NCBI RefSeq assembly: GCF_020497125.1
Contig: NC_059084.1
Location: forward strand, 31,960,203-32,024,202
DNA from: Mauremys mutica
Lineage: Eukaryota; Chordata; Testudines; Geoemydidae
DNA: 64,000 nt
Direction: 5' to 3'
Below are positions 22,593 through 33,300 of the stretch, one piece after another; position 1 is the stretch's first letter; each line of letters starts with the position of its first letter. Below the pieces are notes generated by a model that worked only from the letters and a program-made list of their open reading frames with translations, was not told the DNA's origin and made no database searches. Position numbers and translations under genes: made by a program.

Positions 22593-23207
22593 ACAGGCAT
22601 GCGTGCAAAATGCAAACTGCAACACAGAAATGCAAGGCCAAATGAAACAACATCATGAGAAGTGTTCCTTCTCAGGAGGAAGCTGCCTTGACGATGATGA
22701 AAGGAACATGTTTGAACATGCAGGATCTTCAGGTTGGTAAACTTTTTTATTTCATACTTCTTTCTTAAGGATTGCCTGTCTTCCTTCTGCACTATTCTTG
22801 AATTCTCATATTTGAGCAAAAAATATAGTTGTTACTCTATGGTACTATCATTTTAGATGCAGTTGTGATAAAAAATAAATAGCTGAAATAGGCAGATCTT
22901 CCTTTTACAATTTCACCTTTAAAGTAGCACTGAGTGTCAATGAATGCAATGAGTAATACTAAATGAGCAGTATGGTAATTATAATTAAATAACTGCATTG
23001 ACTTATTTTGTTTAGGAGAATCCATCCTCAACATACAGGATTCTGAAGAGTATCCACCTTCAAGATCACCATCATTTTCTATAGTTTCAGAGTTCTCTGC
23101 CAATTATAGTGTTTCAGTCACATCATGTATGTCACATAGCCACAGTATATTACCTGTAGCAAAAAGAAAAAAAACTCCATCATCCAGAAACAACCACAGA
23201 TAAATTT

Positions 23208-24671
23208 GTGATAAGAACCAGCAGATTACAAAAAGAGGTAACTGATGAAAACATTGCCCAGTTTGTTTATGCAACAAACTCTCCTTTCCTTATGACTGAG
23301 AACCCACACTTCATTAACATGGTTCAGTCATTAAGATCAGGATACAGTCCACCCAACAGAGTAGATGTCGCAGGCAAATTGCTGCATAAAACGTATGAAA
23401 GAGAAACTGAGCAGTGTGCAAAAGGTCTAGAGGGTGAAATTGTTAACCTGAGTCTTGATGGGTACAGCAATGTCCACAATGTGCTTGTGTGACAACAGAA
23501 GAAGGGAATGTCTTCCTTACAGAAACAATTGATACACCAGGAAATGCACACACAGCAGAATACTTACAAGTAGCAGCAGTAAAAGCTATAACAAACTGTG
23601 AAAAAAAATTCAAATGTCTAGTACGCAGCCTGGTCACAGACAATGCTGCAAATGTATCCAAGATGAGAAGAAAATATTTAGAAGAGTCCCGAGCTAATAA
23701 CATGCAATTGCAGTGCTCATTTGATGCATCTCCTAGGCAAATACTTCAATGCACCACAAATAAAGGCTAGTGTTGAAATTGCAAAATACTTGCGTAACAA
23801 CCACTTTGCAGCAGCTGCTCTGAAAAAAGTGGGAGGAACCAAGCTAACTCTCCCACAAGATGTGCGATGGAACTCAGTAGTGAACTGTTTTGAGCACTAT
23901 ATCAAGAACTGGCCTAATCTGATGACAGTTTGTGAACAAAATTGTCAAAAAATAGATGGCACTATCACAGACAAAGTTCTCAACACTGGGCTTAAGAGAA
24001 ATGCTGAACACATGCTGAGTACCTTGAAGCCTATTTCTGTAGCCTTGAACAAAATGCAGGGCAATAGCCGTTTTATTCTCTGCTGAAATTTTGAAGAAAC
24101 TGAGTGAGATCTTAAAAAGAGAAATATGCAATGACAGAGTTAAATTACAAGCATTAAAAAAAACGAACTGGAGAAGCACTATCTGCAGCTCATTTTCTTG
24201 CAAATATTCTCAATACTCGGTACCAGGGTCAAACGTTAACTGCTGAAGAAGAGGAATAGGTTATGACACGGACATCCAGTAATAATTCCCTCCATAATGC
24301 CAGCTATAATAAACTTCAGAGCTAAGGATGAACCATTCAAGAAATATATATTTGCTGATGATGTTTTAAAGAAAGTCACCCCAGTGAACTGGTGGAAGTC
24401 ACTTAAGCACTTGGATTCAAAGACTGTTGAAGTGATAATCTCACTTTTAACAGCAGTAGCTTCTTCTGCCGGTGTAGAAAGAATATTTTCTTCCTTTCGA
24501 CTAATTCATTCCAAATTGAGAAATCGTTTGAGACCTGAAAAAGCAGGAAAGCTTGTTTTTCTTTTCCAGATTATGAACAAACAGGAAAATGAAGGTGAAG
24601 ATGACAGAGTTAGCTGCAGAAACCAATATTTTAAGTTTCTCATGTTGACATGGCTGACAAAGTCAATTTAA
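23208..24671 (+). pseudogene. hAT transposase, frameshifted
   Basis: Pieces in changing frames reproduce the hAT order. An N-terminal part (23208-23492) has NPHFINMVQSLR and SLDGYSN. A catalytic block has VTDNAANV (about 23630), then PQDVRWNSVVN (about 23860). The C-terminal dimerisation domain (24297-24671) has ASSAGVERIFSSF, LIHSKLRNRL and LVFLFQ. At least three frame changes or stops separate them, and a BED zinc finger was not recognised upstream. It would have cut and joined transposon ends; no active product is possible. Confidence 0.8.
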
Positions 24672-27111
24672 TTTTTTTTTTTAATATTTCATTTAACTAT
24701 TTTAGTTAAAAACAATTTTAACAAAAACAAACCTGATTTTAAAACTACTTGAATGTTTAACTAAATTCAAAAATTAATATATTTTAACAAAACAAGCATG
24801 TTTGCTGCTGAAGAAAAAAAATCCCAAATACATAGTGTTGTTGTTTTAGTTAAATAAAATAATTTAAATGTCTGTCTGGTGATGTTCTCCTCCTAATACA
24901 GCATGGCAAGAAATTCCTCCAAATATTAATGATTCACCTGTTGTACTGGAGATCGTTCACCTCCCAATGACTTCATAAATATCTGCTTCAATTACCTTTG
25001 GTAAGTGAAATAACCAATCATTCATTTTCTGATATAGCTGTAAAACTCATCTGAAAAGTTTTCAAAATGAATCACTTTAAAAATGTACAGTGTGTACCTT
25101 CTAAAATGAAACCTGCATCAATTTCTGAGTTGTGAAGAATAAGTATTAAGGTTATAACAACCAACAAGAACGCACTTTTATGTAGAAATCCATGATTATA
25201 TTGAGTCTTCCTGACTAATGATTTAAATCAAATCCACCCTGATTGTAGTGCAACATTCTCCACACTTCTCCACTGATATGCCGCTGCCTGCTGGAGAGAC
25301 CACTTTTCAGAATTAGAGCTGAGTTCAGTTGCCATGCCTGTTCAATCTGTGGTGGTAGTTCATGTCCAGTACAAACTGGACTAAGATTAATAACTCATTT
25401 CACATATGGCACTGGTCAGTCATCTGATGGTAATAACTTTCAGTTACTACCAACCTGAGGTGAAACTGAATGATGACTTGTGATTGAAAGGCTCTGTATC
25501 CCTTTTCTAATCTGCCAATGAGCCATCCAGTCTCTCTAATACCTACATTTAATAGGTACTCAATTAGACATGCGTTTATTAGATTAGAGAGAATTTCTAA
25601 TAGCTTGGACTTCCCTTGCCCAATACAGTGCAGACAAATGGCATTTTGAAAAGGAGAGATAGGAAGGATTAGATAAAAGGCAGACTTTACAATGGGTTAG
25701 GATGTGCCAATGCACTAGAGTGGTCCAACATGATAGATGCAAAAACAAACACCTATTGCATAATTTTGGACTATTAATGATAAATAATAGTATTACTTAG
25801 CTCATATATTTAACAGGATGGTGAACAGCATAACAGATGTCTGGCATTAAAGACCCGTCCAGACAACAAATTATAGTGCTTTAAAACTGCGTTAGCAAGC
25901 AGAATTTCAACCCCCCTTTTACATTTAGTAAAGATACAAATTAGCACCTTTAATTTGATTGGTCATGTTATAACCTGGGGGGAGCCTGTACTAGATGTAA
26001 AAGGAGATTTCAAATTATGTTAGCTAACCAGATTTGGAAAAGCATTTTCATCACCCAAATGGACACTAAGAAACTCCCCCTGCTCCTAGGACTCAAACAC
26101 TCACACTTTGTCAGTGAAAATCAGAAATATTATATATTCATAATCTGTTACAAACTGGGCTCAGATTGTGACAGAAGATCATCCTCACAAACATCAGTCT
26201 AGGTTTTATACTTCTTTCTCAGTTCCTACAAAAAGTCAAACTCTGTACATTCTGCATTCACAGCTGGCAGATACATTTGGCCAACAGACAGAGGTTACTA
26301 GTTTTATTTTGTTCCTCCTCCCAAAAAAACCCCATGCTAGGTAAAACTGCCTCCTTCCAGATTATGCAGCAACCAAAACTGTTCATCTGAAAGCTGCAAA
26401 AAAACTCCTTGAACTACCTGTTGCTTTTTAAACTGGTATTATTCTAACCAGGACAAGCACAATCTCCGTGGCCAGAAAGCATTTTGCAGCCAGACGTTTT
26501 GTGCGATGCCCAGAACACAGAGTGTCCTTCTCCAACAAGTTTCACTCACATAAAGAAGCATATACAGAAAACGGTCAGAGACTGGACATTTCTGAGCAGT
26601 TACGCTGTGACTAGCTTAGGCCAGAGCAGCGAAGAGGCTGCTTCCATTTCCCTACGTTGTCCCAAGAGGCGCAGGGTCAATAATCCAGACTAGGGAGAAA
26701 TGTCACGAGCTACAGGAGCAAGGAATAACGCTTCTGTAGGGAAAGGAGCCGGGACCGTGTAGCTCAGCGAGGAAACAATCGGAACAGAACATGAAGGCGC
26801 ACAGCGATGTCCCCGCCCCGGAGGGAGCCAGGCCCCTGCTCGCCCTGTCGCACAGCACAGGACTCGGAGGCTTTAGAGAGGCTGCGGCGGGCAGCCGGCG
26901 GAACTCACAGCCACGGGACATTGTGAGGCCCCAGCTTGGCAGGGCTGGGGCAAGCCCTAGCGCCTGCACCGCGCGGAGCCGGGACCCCACGGCCGCGGGA
27001 GGCTCCACGGGCCCGGCTGATCCCAGGCGCTCTGTGGCGCGCCCCAGCCCAGCCCAGCCCAGCCCAGCCCGCTCTTGGGGGCGCTGGGGGAGCCCTCACC
27101 TCGCTCCTCAC

Positions 27112-27165
27112 CTCCGGCCAGCACGCTCCAGTCCTCCGTCACTTCCGGCGCGCTGAGATGACGCC
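27112..27165 (-). other. ROMO1: Proposed ROMO1 non-coding exon 1
   Basis: On the minus strand, CGGAAGTGACGGAGGACTGG leads to a donor GGAG|GTGAGG (donor bases 27106-27111). A second donor GAG|GTGAGG lies 12 bases further (27094-27099). Either fits splicing to the acceptor right before the ROMO1 ATG. Inferred from position and donor quality. Confidence 0.45.
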
Positions 27166-27181
27166 ACGCGGGTCGGCGTGA
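27158..27181 (+). other. Short upstream ORF before NFS1 start
   Basis: ATG at 27158 opens seven codons and stops with TGA at 27179-27181, 38 bases before the NFS1 ATG. It only matters if transcription starts upstream of it, which is unknown. Confidence 0.3.
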
Positions 27182-27219
27182 CAGGAGAGGGGCTGTTTCC
27201 GGGCCTGGCTCTCGCGGGG

Positions 27220-27319
27220 ATGTTGCTGCTGCTGAGGAGGGCGGCGGCGCTGCGGGGGGCCCGTGGGCTCGGGGGGCCGCCGGCCCGGCGGCTTTCGGAG
27301 GCGGCCCGGCGCCAGGAGA
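27220..27319 (+). CDS. NFS1: NFS1 exon 1 (targeting peptide)
   Basis: ATG with purine at -3. Encodes [13 protein letters not shown] and on to ARRQE, with no acidic residue until SEAARRQE. Donor GTGAGT at 27320, phase 1. Confidence 0.88.
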
Positions 27320-30300
27320 GTGAGTGGGGAGTGTCCGCGCGTGGGGGAGCCCGAGGGGCTCAGGGGCGGCGGTAAAGGCGCCGAGCCGTCGCGGGGAGCG
27401 GGGGGTTGCCCGGACTGCTGTGGCTGGTGGGCACGGGAGAGGGGCGGGGATGAGAGGGGAGCCCATTGGGTATAGTGCTAACCTGGCCTCAGTTCCCCGC
27501 TCCCCCCCCAGACACCTGGAGCGCCCCTGGGCAAGTCTCTCTGTGCCTCAATTGTCACCTGTAACACGGGGATTATTTGGGGGTTGGACTAGATGATCTC
27601 CTGAGGTCCCTTCCAACCCTGAGATTCTATGATTCTGCCCCCCCCCCCCCCCGAGTGTTGTGACTGGATTGTCAGACACAGCAGTGATAGCGGCCCTAGA
27701 TAGAAAAGGGTGTTAAAGATTCAGTCCTCCTGATGTTTCTTTTCTTGTTCGACATGCGGCCTGCTCCTCTCGGCTGGCTGGAAAGGCCACTTGCCAGAAT
27801 GCAGGGGTGCCTTTTCCCCCTATCCTTGCAGTGCAGGTCGTGACTGGTTCTCCTTTGGAGTGTCCAGTGTGGTGCATGTTCTCATTAGAAAGGTTCCATG
27901 CTCACTGTGGGTTCCCTGATTTCTTCTCCTGCACCACTGTCAGCTCTTGTTGTTGGAAAGTTTTGCCTTTCTCCTCTCCTTCGCATTGTGTCCTTACTTG
28001 TCCCTTGTGCTTGCTGGGCAGCTATCACTGTAGTGTATTTTTTTCCCCCTCTAGAAAAAGGCCTTGGTGAAGAATCCATGCTCCGGCCGTTGTATATGGA
28101 TGTCCAGGCAACTACTCCTCTGGTTGGTAAAATGATGTGAACATACACTAGTGCCCTAGAATGAACCCTGTAGTTGTAACCAGATGGGGTATGTGCATAA
28201 TGAGTAAGGATAAGATATCATGGATTCTATGACTTCCAAAGATCTCCGTGACATTGTCCGCCTCATCCCTGGGCCGAAGCTCGGGGCCGGGGGCAGATGC
28301 AGACCCCTCCCACCACAGCAGGGCTTGGCCTCTCATCTCCCACCCATCAAGCTTCAGTCATCCCCCATCAGCTCCTCACCCCTATTATTTTTAGGAAAAG
28401 TGACTGACAGGTTATGGGCTTCCGTGAATTTTTTTGTTTATTGCTAGCAACCTGTCTATGACTTTTACTAAAAATAACTGTGACAAAATCTTAACCTTAA
28501 TGATGGGGAATGCAGACTTCAATTAGCAAATCAGAGTGCTCATGGGTAACTATGAGAAGAGCTGTATTTGCCAGAAGAATGATCAGCTTGTAATGAAGCC
28601 CAATATCTACTCTTCCTTATTTGTTCTAGATGTGTCGTTCCTTCCCATATTAAATCTATCTATTAGCTTCCTTCTCTTACCACATCAAACTCAAGCTTCT
28701 TGTTCTCATAGTGTACATAATCTCATGCCCAATTACATCTTGGCTTTCCCCAGCACCCACTCCTTCTCACTGCAGTCTTCCCAAAGAACATTGAAAACAT
28801 GGAGGGATTGAGAAGAGACTGCCTTATTTGTGCTTAAAAGAAAGTCTAGTTGTTTACCCAGTGTAAGGCACTCACCATCTTTGTTGTGGTCACTGTGCTG
28901 ATAAGCAGCTCCATTCAGTGGTTCACCAAACTAACTTTAACGATGGTCTGCAACTAAAATTCTGACCTTGTACTTTAGTAACAGTTGAGAAGCAGGTCTT
29001 TCTCCAGAAGTCTCATCTTCTCCACTCCACTCATTTTATTACGACCAGAATGCCTTTCATCAACACTTATATATTGTGAGGTTTAATAATTAGAAATCTC
29101 TTTATATTCCTGGGGGAAATGTACAATAAATGTACCTTGAGGTGGTGACTATTATCAAGTACGGTCTTGACATGTCATTTGAATTAAATAGATTCTGAAA
29201 TGATGAAGGGTCGTCTTGGATAAAATGTAAAACTTCAAAATTCTGTTTTACATCATTTCCTGTGACCGTGAAGGGGTTTTGTGTTTCTTTTGCGTAGAAA
29301 GTCCTTGTTCTTATCAGGGGCGGCTCCAGGCCCCAGCACGCCAAGCGCGTGGTTGGGGCGGCATGCCGCGGGGGGCGCTCTGCCGGTCGCCGGGAAGGCG
29401 GCAGGCAGGCCGCCTTCGGCGGCATGCCTGCGGAGGGTCCGCTGGTCCCGCGGCTCCGGTGGACCTCCCGCAGGCGTGCCTGTGGAGGGTCCGCTGGTCC
29501 CGCAGCTTCGGTGGAGCCGCGGGACCAGCAGACTGTCCGCAGGCACACCTGCGGGAGGTCCGCGGGACCGGCGACCGGCAGAGCGCCCCCCGCGGCATGC
29601 CGCCGTGCTTGGGGCGGTGAAATGTCTAGAGCCGTCCCTGGTTCTTATGAGACAGATTTCTGATTTAGTTCAAGGTTTGACTTGTAAGATTGCATTGGAC
29701 GTTGTTGCAAGATGTTATTAGCAAATGTTTGCCAGTCACCAGATAGGTTAATACAGAGTGTATGTAAAATATTTTTGCATCCACAGTAGTTTGGAATAAG
29801 CTGGCTGCTGGTCTGGGATAAAGCAGAGCATAAGTATTGCAGGGGGAAAAAAGGAAGGAAAAACAAAATGTTTTTCTCTGCTTTTAAAAAAGTGTCTCTT
29901 GTCTTCTAGGACCCCAGAGTTTTGGACAGCATGCTCCCTTATCTAATGCACTACTATGGCAACCCACATTCCAGGACTCATGCCTATGGCTGGGAGAGTG
30001 AGTCTGCTATGGAGCGAGCCAGGCAGGTGAGGCTTTTCAGCCCCACCACAGAACTTAAATAACTTTTCCTGTTCATAAACTGGTTGCTTAAAACATAAAA
30101 ATAACCTCTCAACCCCCATAATTCTGGTTTAGTTCCTAGGAGGTGAGACTTGGCAACTTGATCTCTAGCAACTTAGGAGTTTACTATGTTATGTATTTTG
30201 GCAAACTCAAAACAAAATACATACAGTAACTCCTCACTTAAAGTTGTAGTTATGTACCTGAAAAATGCGACTTTAAGCGAAATGATGTTAAGCGAATCCA

Positions 30301-33300
30301 ATTTCCCCATAAGAATTAATGTAAATGGAGGGGTTAAGTTCCAGAGAAATTTTTTTCCCCCAGACAAAAGACTAGATATAGATATATATATAGATATACA
30401 CACACAGTATAAGTTTTAAACAAACAATTTAATACTGTACACAGCAATGATTGTGAAGCTTGGTTGAGATGGTGAAGTCAGAGGGTGGGATATTTCCCAG
30501 GGAATGCCTTACTGCTAAATGGACTGAGCCCTCAAGGGTTAACACGTTGTTAATATAGCCACACACTCTACAAGGCAGCACAAATGGAGGGAGGGGAGAC
30601 AGAAAGGCAGACACACACACAGAGGGAGAGAGAGAGGTGTGTGTGTGTGTGTGTGTGTGTGTTTCGCGTTGCCCCTTTAAGTACGCTGACCCCATTCTAA
30701 GTACATTGCCTTTTTAAGTAGATCAGCAAGTTAAGACAGCAGCTGCTGCCAGCATGCTCCACTGTCCTGAGCCCTGTTGTGTGTCCCCCTGCTCTGTGGA
30801 CATAGGGTAAGCAGGGGGGAGAGGGATGCCCTGAAATTAGCATATGGGATATATTGAATACACTGAATATTAGTTGCATATTTTGTTTTCCCATCCCTTC
30901 AGAAGGGTTTATGTTCACAACAAGTAGTAGTATTGCATGCAAATGACCTATGCAAATCCTCCTCCACGTTAAAAGAGGAAGTACATGTGTGTAATGCCAT
31001 TTCTAAAGACAGTATCTGTAATCCTGTCCAGGTTGGGCTAGTATTTGGGTATAGGAGATGGTCTGGGAGATGCTGTACATATTCTCAGTGTGTGATGAAC
31101 TCAATTTTCATGTTTTAAAATAGCAAATCATTTTTATTTCTTTTTAAACAGCAAGTTGCATCATTAATTGGAGCAGATCCTAGAGAGATTATTTTTACCA
31201 GTGGTGCGACAGAATCAAATAATTTAGCAATTAAGGTAAATGGCTGATATATACTAAATTACTTTGAAATCTGTAATGGTTTGGGGTTTAAGTCCTGTTG
31301 TCAGGCTGCCAATGATCCATCTGTGACTCTGTGAACGGTTAATAAATTGACAGTGATTTTAGTGGAAGGCTTGGAATTTTTGTTTTGTTACAGTCCTAGT
31401 TTGACCAACTTGTTCCATGAAGGAATGGACTGCCATGCCACAGTATACCTGGAGGGAGTGGTGGGCTAGTGCTGGCTTGGTGGGCGGGAGCAGGCTGGCC
31501 ATGACCCATGGTTTGGAGCAGGTGCAATACTTCGCCTATTCCTTAAAATGAAGACATCTTTGAATTGTATTGAAATCCCCCACAATTAACCTAGCTGTTC
31601 CAGCAAATTCCTTTGGGCCTGAAATTTTCCATCCTTGGTGTTAAAGCAAAGGTGACCTTTTTTTCCCTTCAAGCTTGAGGAAAATTAGTTTAAACTGTTT
31701 TTGATATATGCACATAGGGATTAAAAATCCATTTGTCCCAGATGAAGTTTTGTGCTCATGTAACTGAAATCTTGATCATCAATCATTTTCCAAAGTTTTT
31801 GATCCTTTTCCTTGTTAATATTTGGAAGATTTTTCATTCTATGTTATCTCCCTCCAAAGAAGCAGAAAATTATGAATCCTCTCTTAATAAATACTTTCAG
31901 AATTCAAAGCTATATATTTTTGGAAGCAGTTGTAAATAACCAAATAGTCTAATTTAATGCAAGTAATCTTTGTAGATTATAATTGAGTAAATAATTAGGA
32001 AAGGATAGTGATTGTCTCAGAAGGGCCTGGGATGTTGGGTTATCTCCTCACTCCCTCTTCAGATTGAATGTTGATTTGCATATAATAAACCAATAAGTAA
32101 AATTTACTGGAGTGTTGTGGATAATTCTCTTCATGAGTAGAGCCCTACCAAATTCATGGTCATGATGCATTTTTCATGGGCCGTGAAATCTGGTCTTTAG
32201 TATGGGGTAAAAGCACACAATACAGATTTAATGGGGGAGACCAGTGTTTTTCAAACTGGTGGTCCTGACCGAAAAGGGGGTGTGCGCAGAAGTAAGGGTG
32301 GCAATATCATACCATGTCCTCCTTACTTCTGTGCTGCTGCTGGCAGCGGCTCTGCCTTCAGAGCTGGGTGGCCGGAGGGTGGTGGCCGCTGACTGAGGGC
32401 CCAGCAATGCAGGCAGCAGCACAGAAGTAAAGGTGGCAATACCATACCATGCCATCCTTACTTCTACGTTGCTGCTGGCAGCAGCTCTGCCTTCGGAGCT
32501 GGACTCCTGGCCAGCAGCCACAGCTCTCCGGCCACCCAGCTCTGAAGGCAGAGCCGCTGCTACCAGCAGCACAGAAGTAAGGATAGCAATACTGCAACTG
32601 CTCCTACAATAACCTTGTGACACCGCCCTCCCCTCCCCCCAACTCCTTTTATGGTCAGGACCCCTACAATTACAACGCTGAAATTTCAGATTTAAATATC
32701 TGAAATCATGAAATGTATTATTTTTAAAATCCTATGACTGTGAAATTGACCAGAATGGACTGCGAATTTGGTAGGGCCCTGTTCATAAGAGACTTTCTCC
32801 CAATAGCTCTTTTAGTCACTGCCACGCTGAGTGACCCTGGGAGAAACTTCCTTTTGCTTGATGTCCTGCCCCTTTGAATTTATATAAATCGCTATCTTTT
32901 AAGCAATTTCACAGTAGTTTTATTTTTCATTTAATGTGAACACCAGGGTGTTGCAAGATTCTATAAATCCAGAAAGAAGCATATAATTACAACTCAGACA
33001 GAACACAAGTGTGTGCTGGACTCTTGCCGTTATCTGGAGGCTGAAGGCTTTCGTGTCACATACTTGCCTGTTAAAAGAAATGGGCTCGTAGATTTAAAGG
33101 TAAGTTGCTTGTTAGCAAACATGTACAAATTCTCCACATAGCACTATCACTTTAGAGGCCTCAGCATCACTTTTGCTGAAGCATTGCTGTTACCCTAAAA
33201 ACAATTTTATTGATGATCTGTTCCTAATTATGAAAAGGCAAAAGAATGGAAATCATACCAGCCAAGTTTTTAAGAGCAGGGTGCACTTTGGAGAAAACTG

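Larger units (their letters stand above)
21500..25244 (+). mobile_element. hAT DNA transposon, formerly autonomous, degraded
   Basis: Ends GTCAGGGTGGAT and ATCCACCCTGATT are inverted. Flanks CAAGTGCA and GTAGTGCA match at six of eight bases, consistent with a mutated 8-bp hAT target duplication. Transposase remnants on the plus strand fill 23208-24671. It sits in ROMO1 intron 1, antisense to that gene. The 5' part (21530-22280 and 22600-23100) is AT-rich and non-coding, and a CpG-rich MITE at 22285-22592 is inserted in it. Confidence 0.8.
19851..27111 (-). other. ROMO1: ROMO1 intron 1 (between 5' UTR exon and coding exon)
   Basis: About 7.3 kb. It contains a 20-base C run near 19886-19905, four MITE-like elements, and a hAT transposon at 21500-25244. 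The stretch 25245-26780 has no recognisable gene; 25845-25980 may be another decayed MITE (AGACCCGTCCAGAC). Confidence 0.7.
26780..27480. promoter_or_regulatory. CpG-rich divergent promoter of ROMO1 and NFS1
   Basis: A dense GC/CpG segment spans the ROMO1 5' side and NFS1 exon 1. Between the proposed ROMO1 first exon and the NFS1 ATG lie an ETS-type ACTTCCGG (27141-27148), a CRE-like TGACGCCA (27160-27167) and CTCGCG (27211-27216). There is no TATA box. A tandem CCCAG run lies at 27045-27070. Transcription start sites cannot be read from the sequence. Confidence 0.65.
28123..29909 (+). other. NFS1: NFS1 intron 2
   Basis: Contains the second copy of the unclassified hairpin repeat (28190-28500) and a GC-rich MITE (29315-29640). 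28500-29300 and 29650-29909 hold nothing recognised. Confidence 0.65.

Noticed and set aside
26791..27475. Several long frames on both strands around the NFS1 start
   Set aside because: CpG-island composition; only NFS1 exon 1 continues into a known protein.
29102..29721. Overlapping Pro/Arg/Ala-rich frames on both strands
   Set aside because: They lie in a GC-rich MITE and on both strands at once; low stop density due to base composition.
30634..30661. CRISPR-like or functional tandem array
   Set aside because: Simple GT microsatellite in a vertebrate intron.
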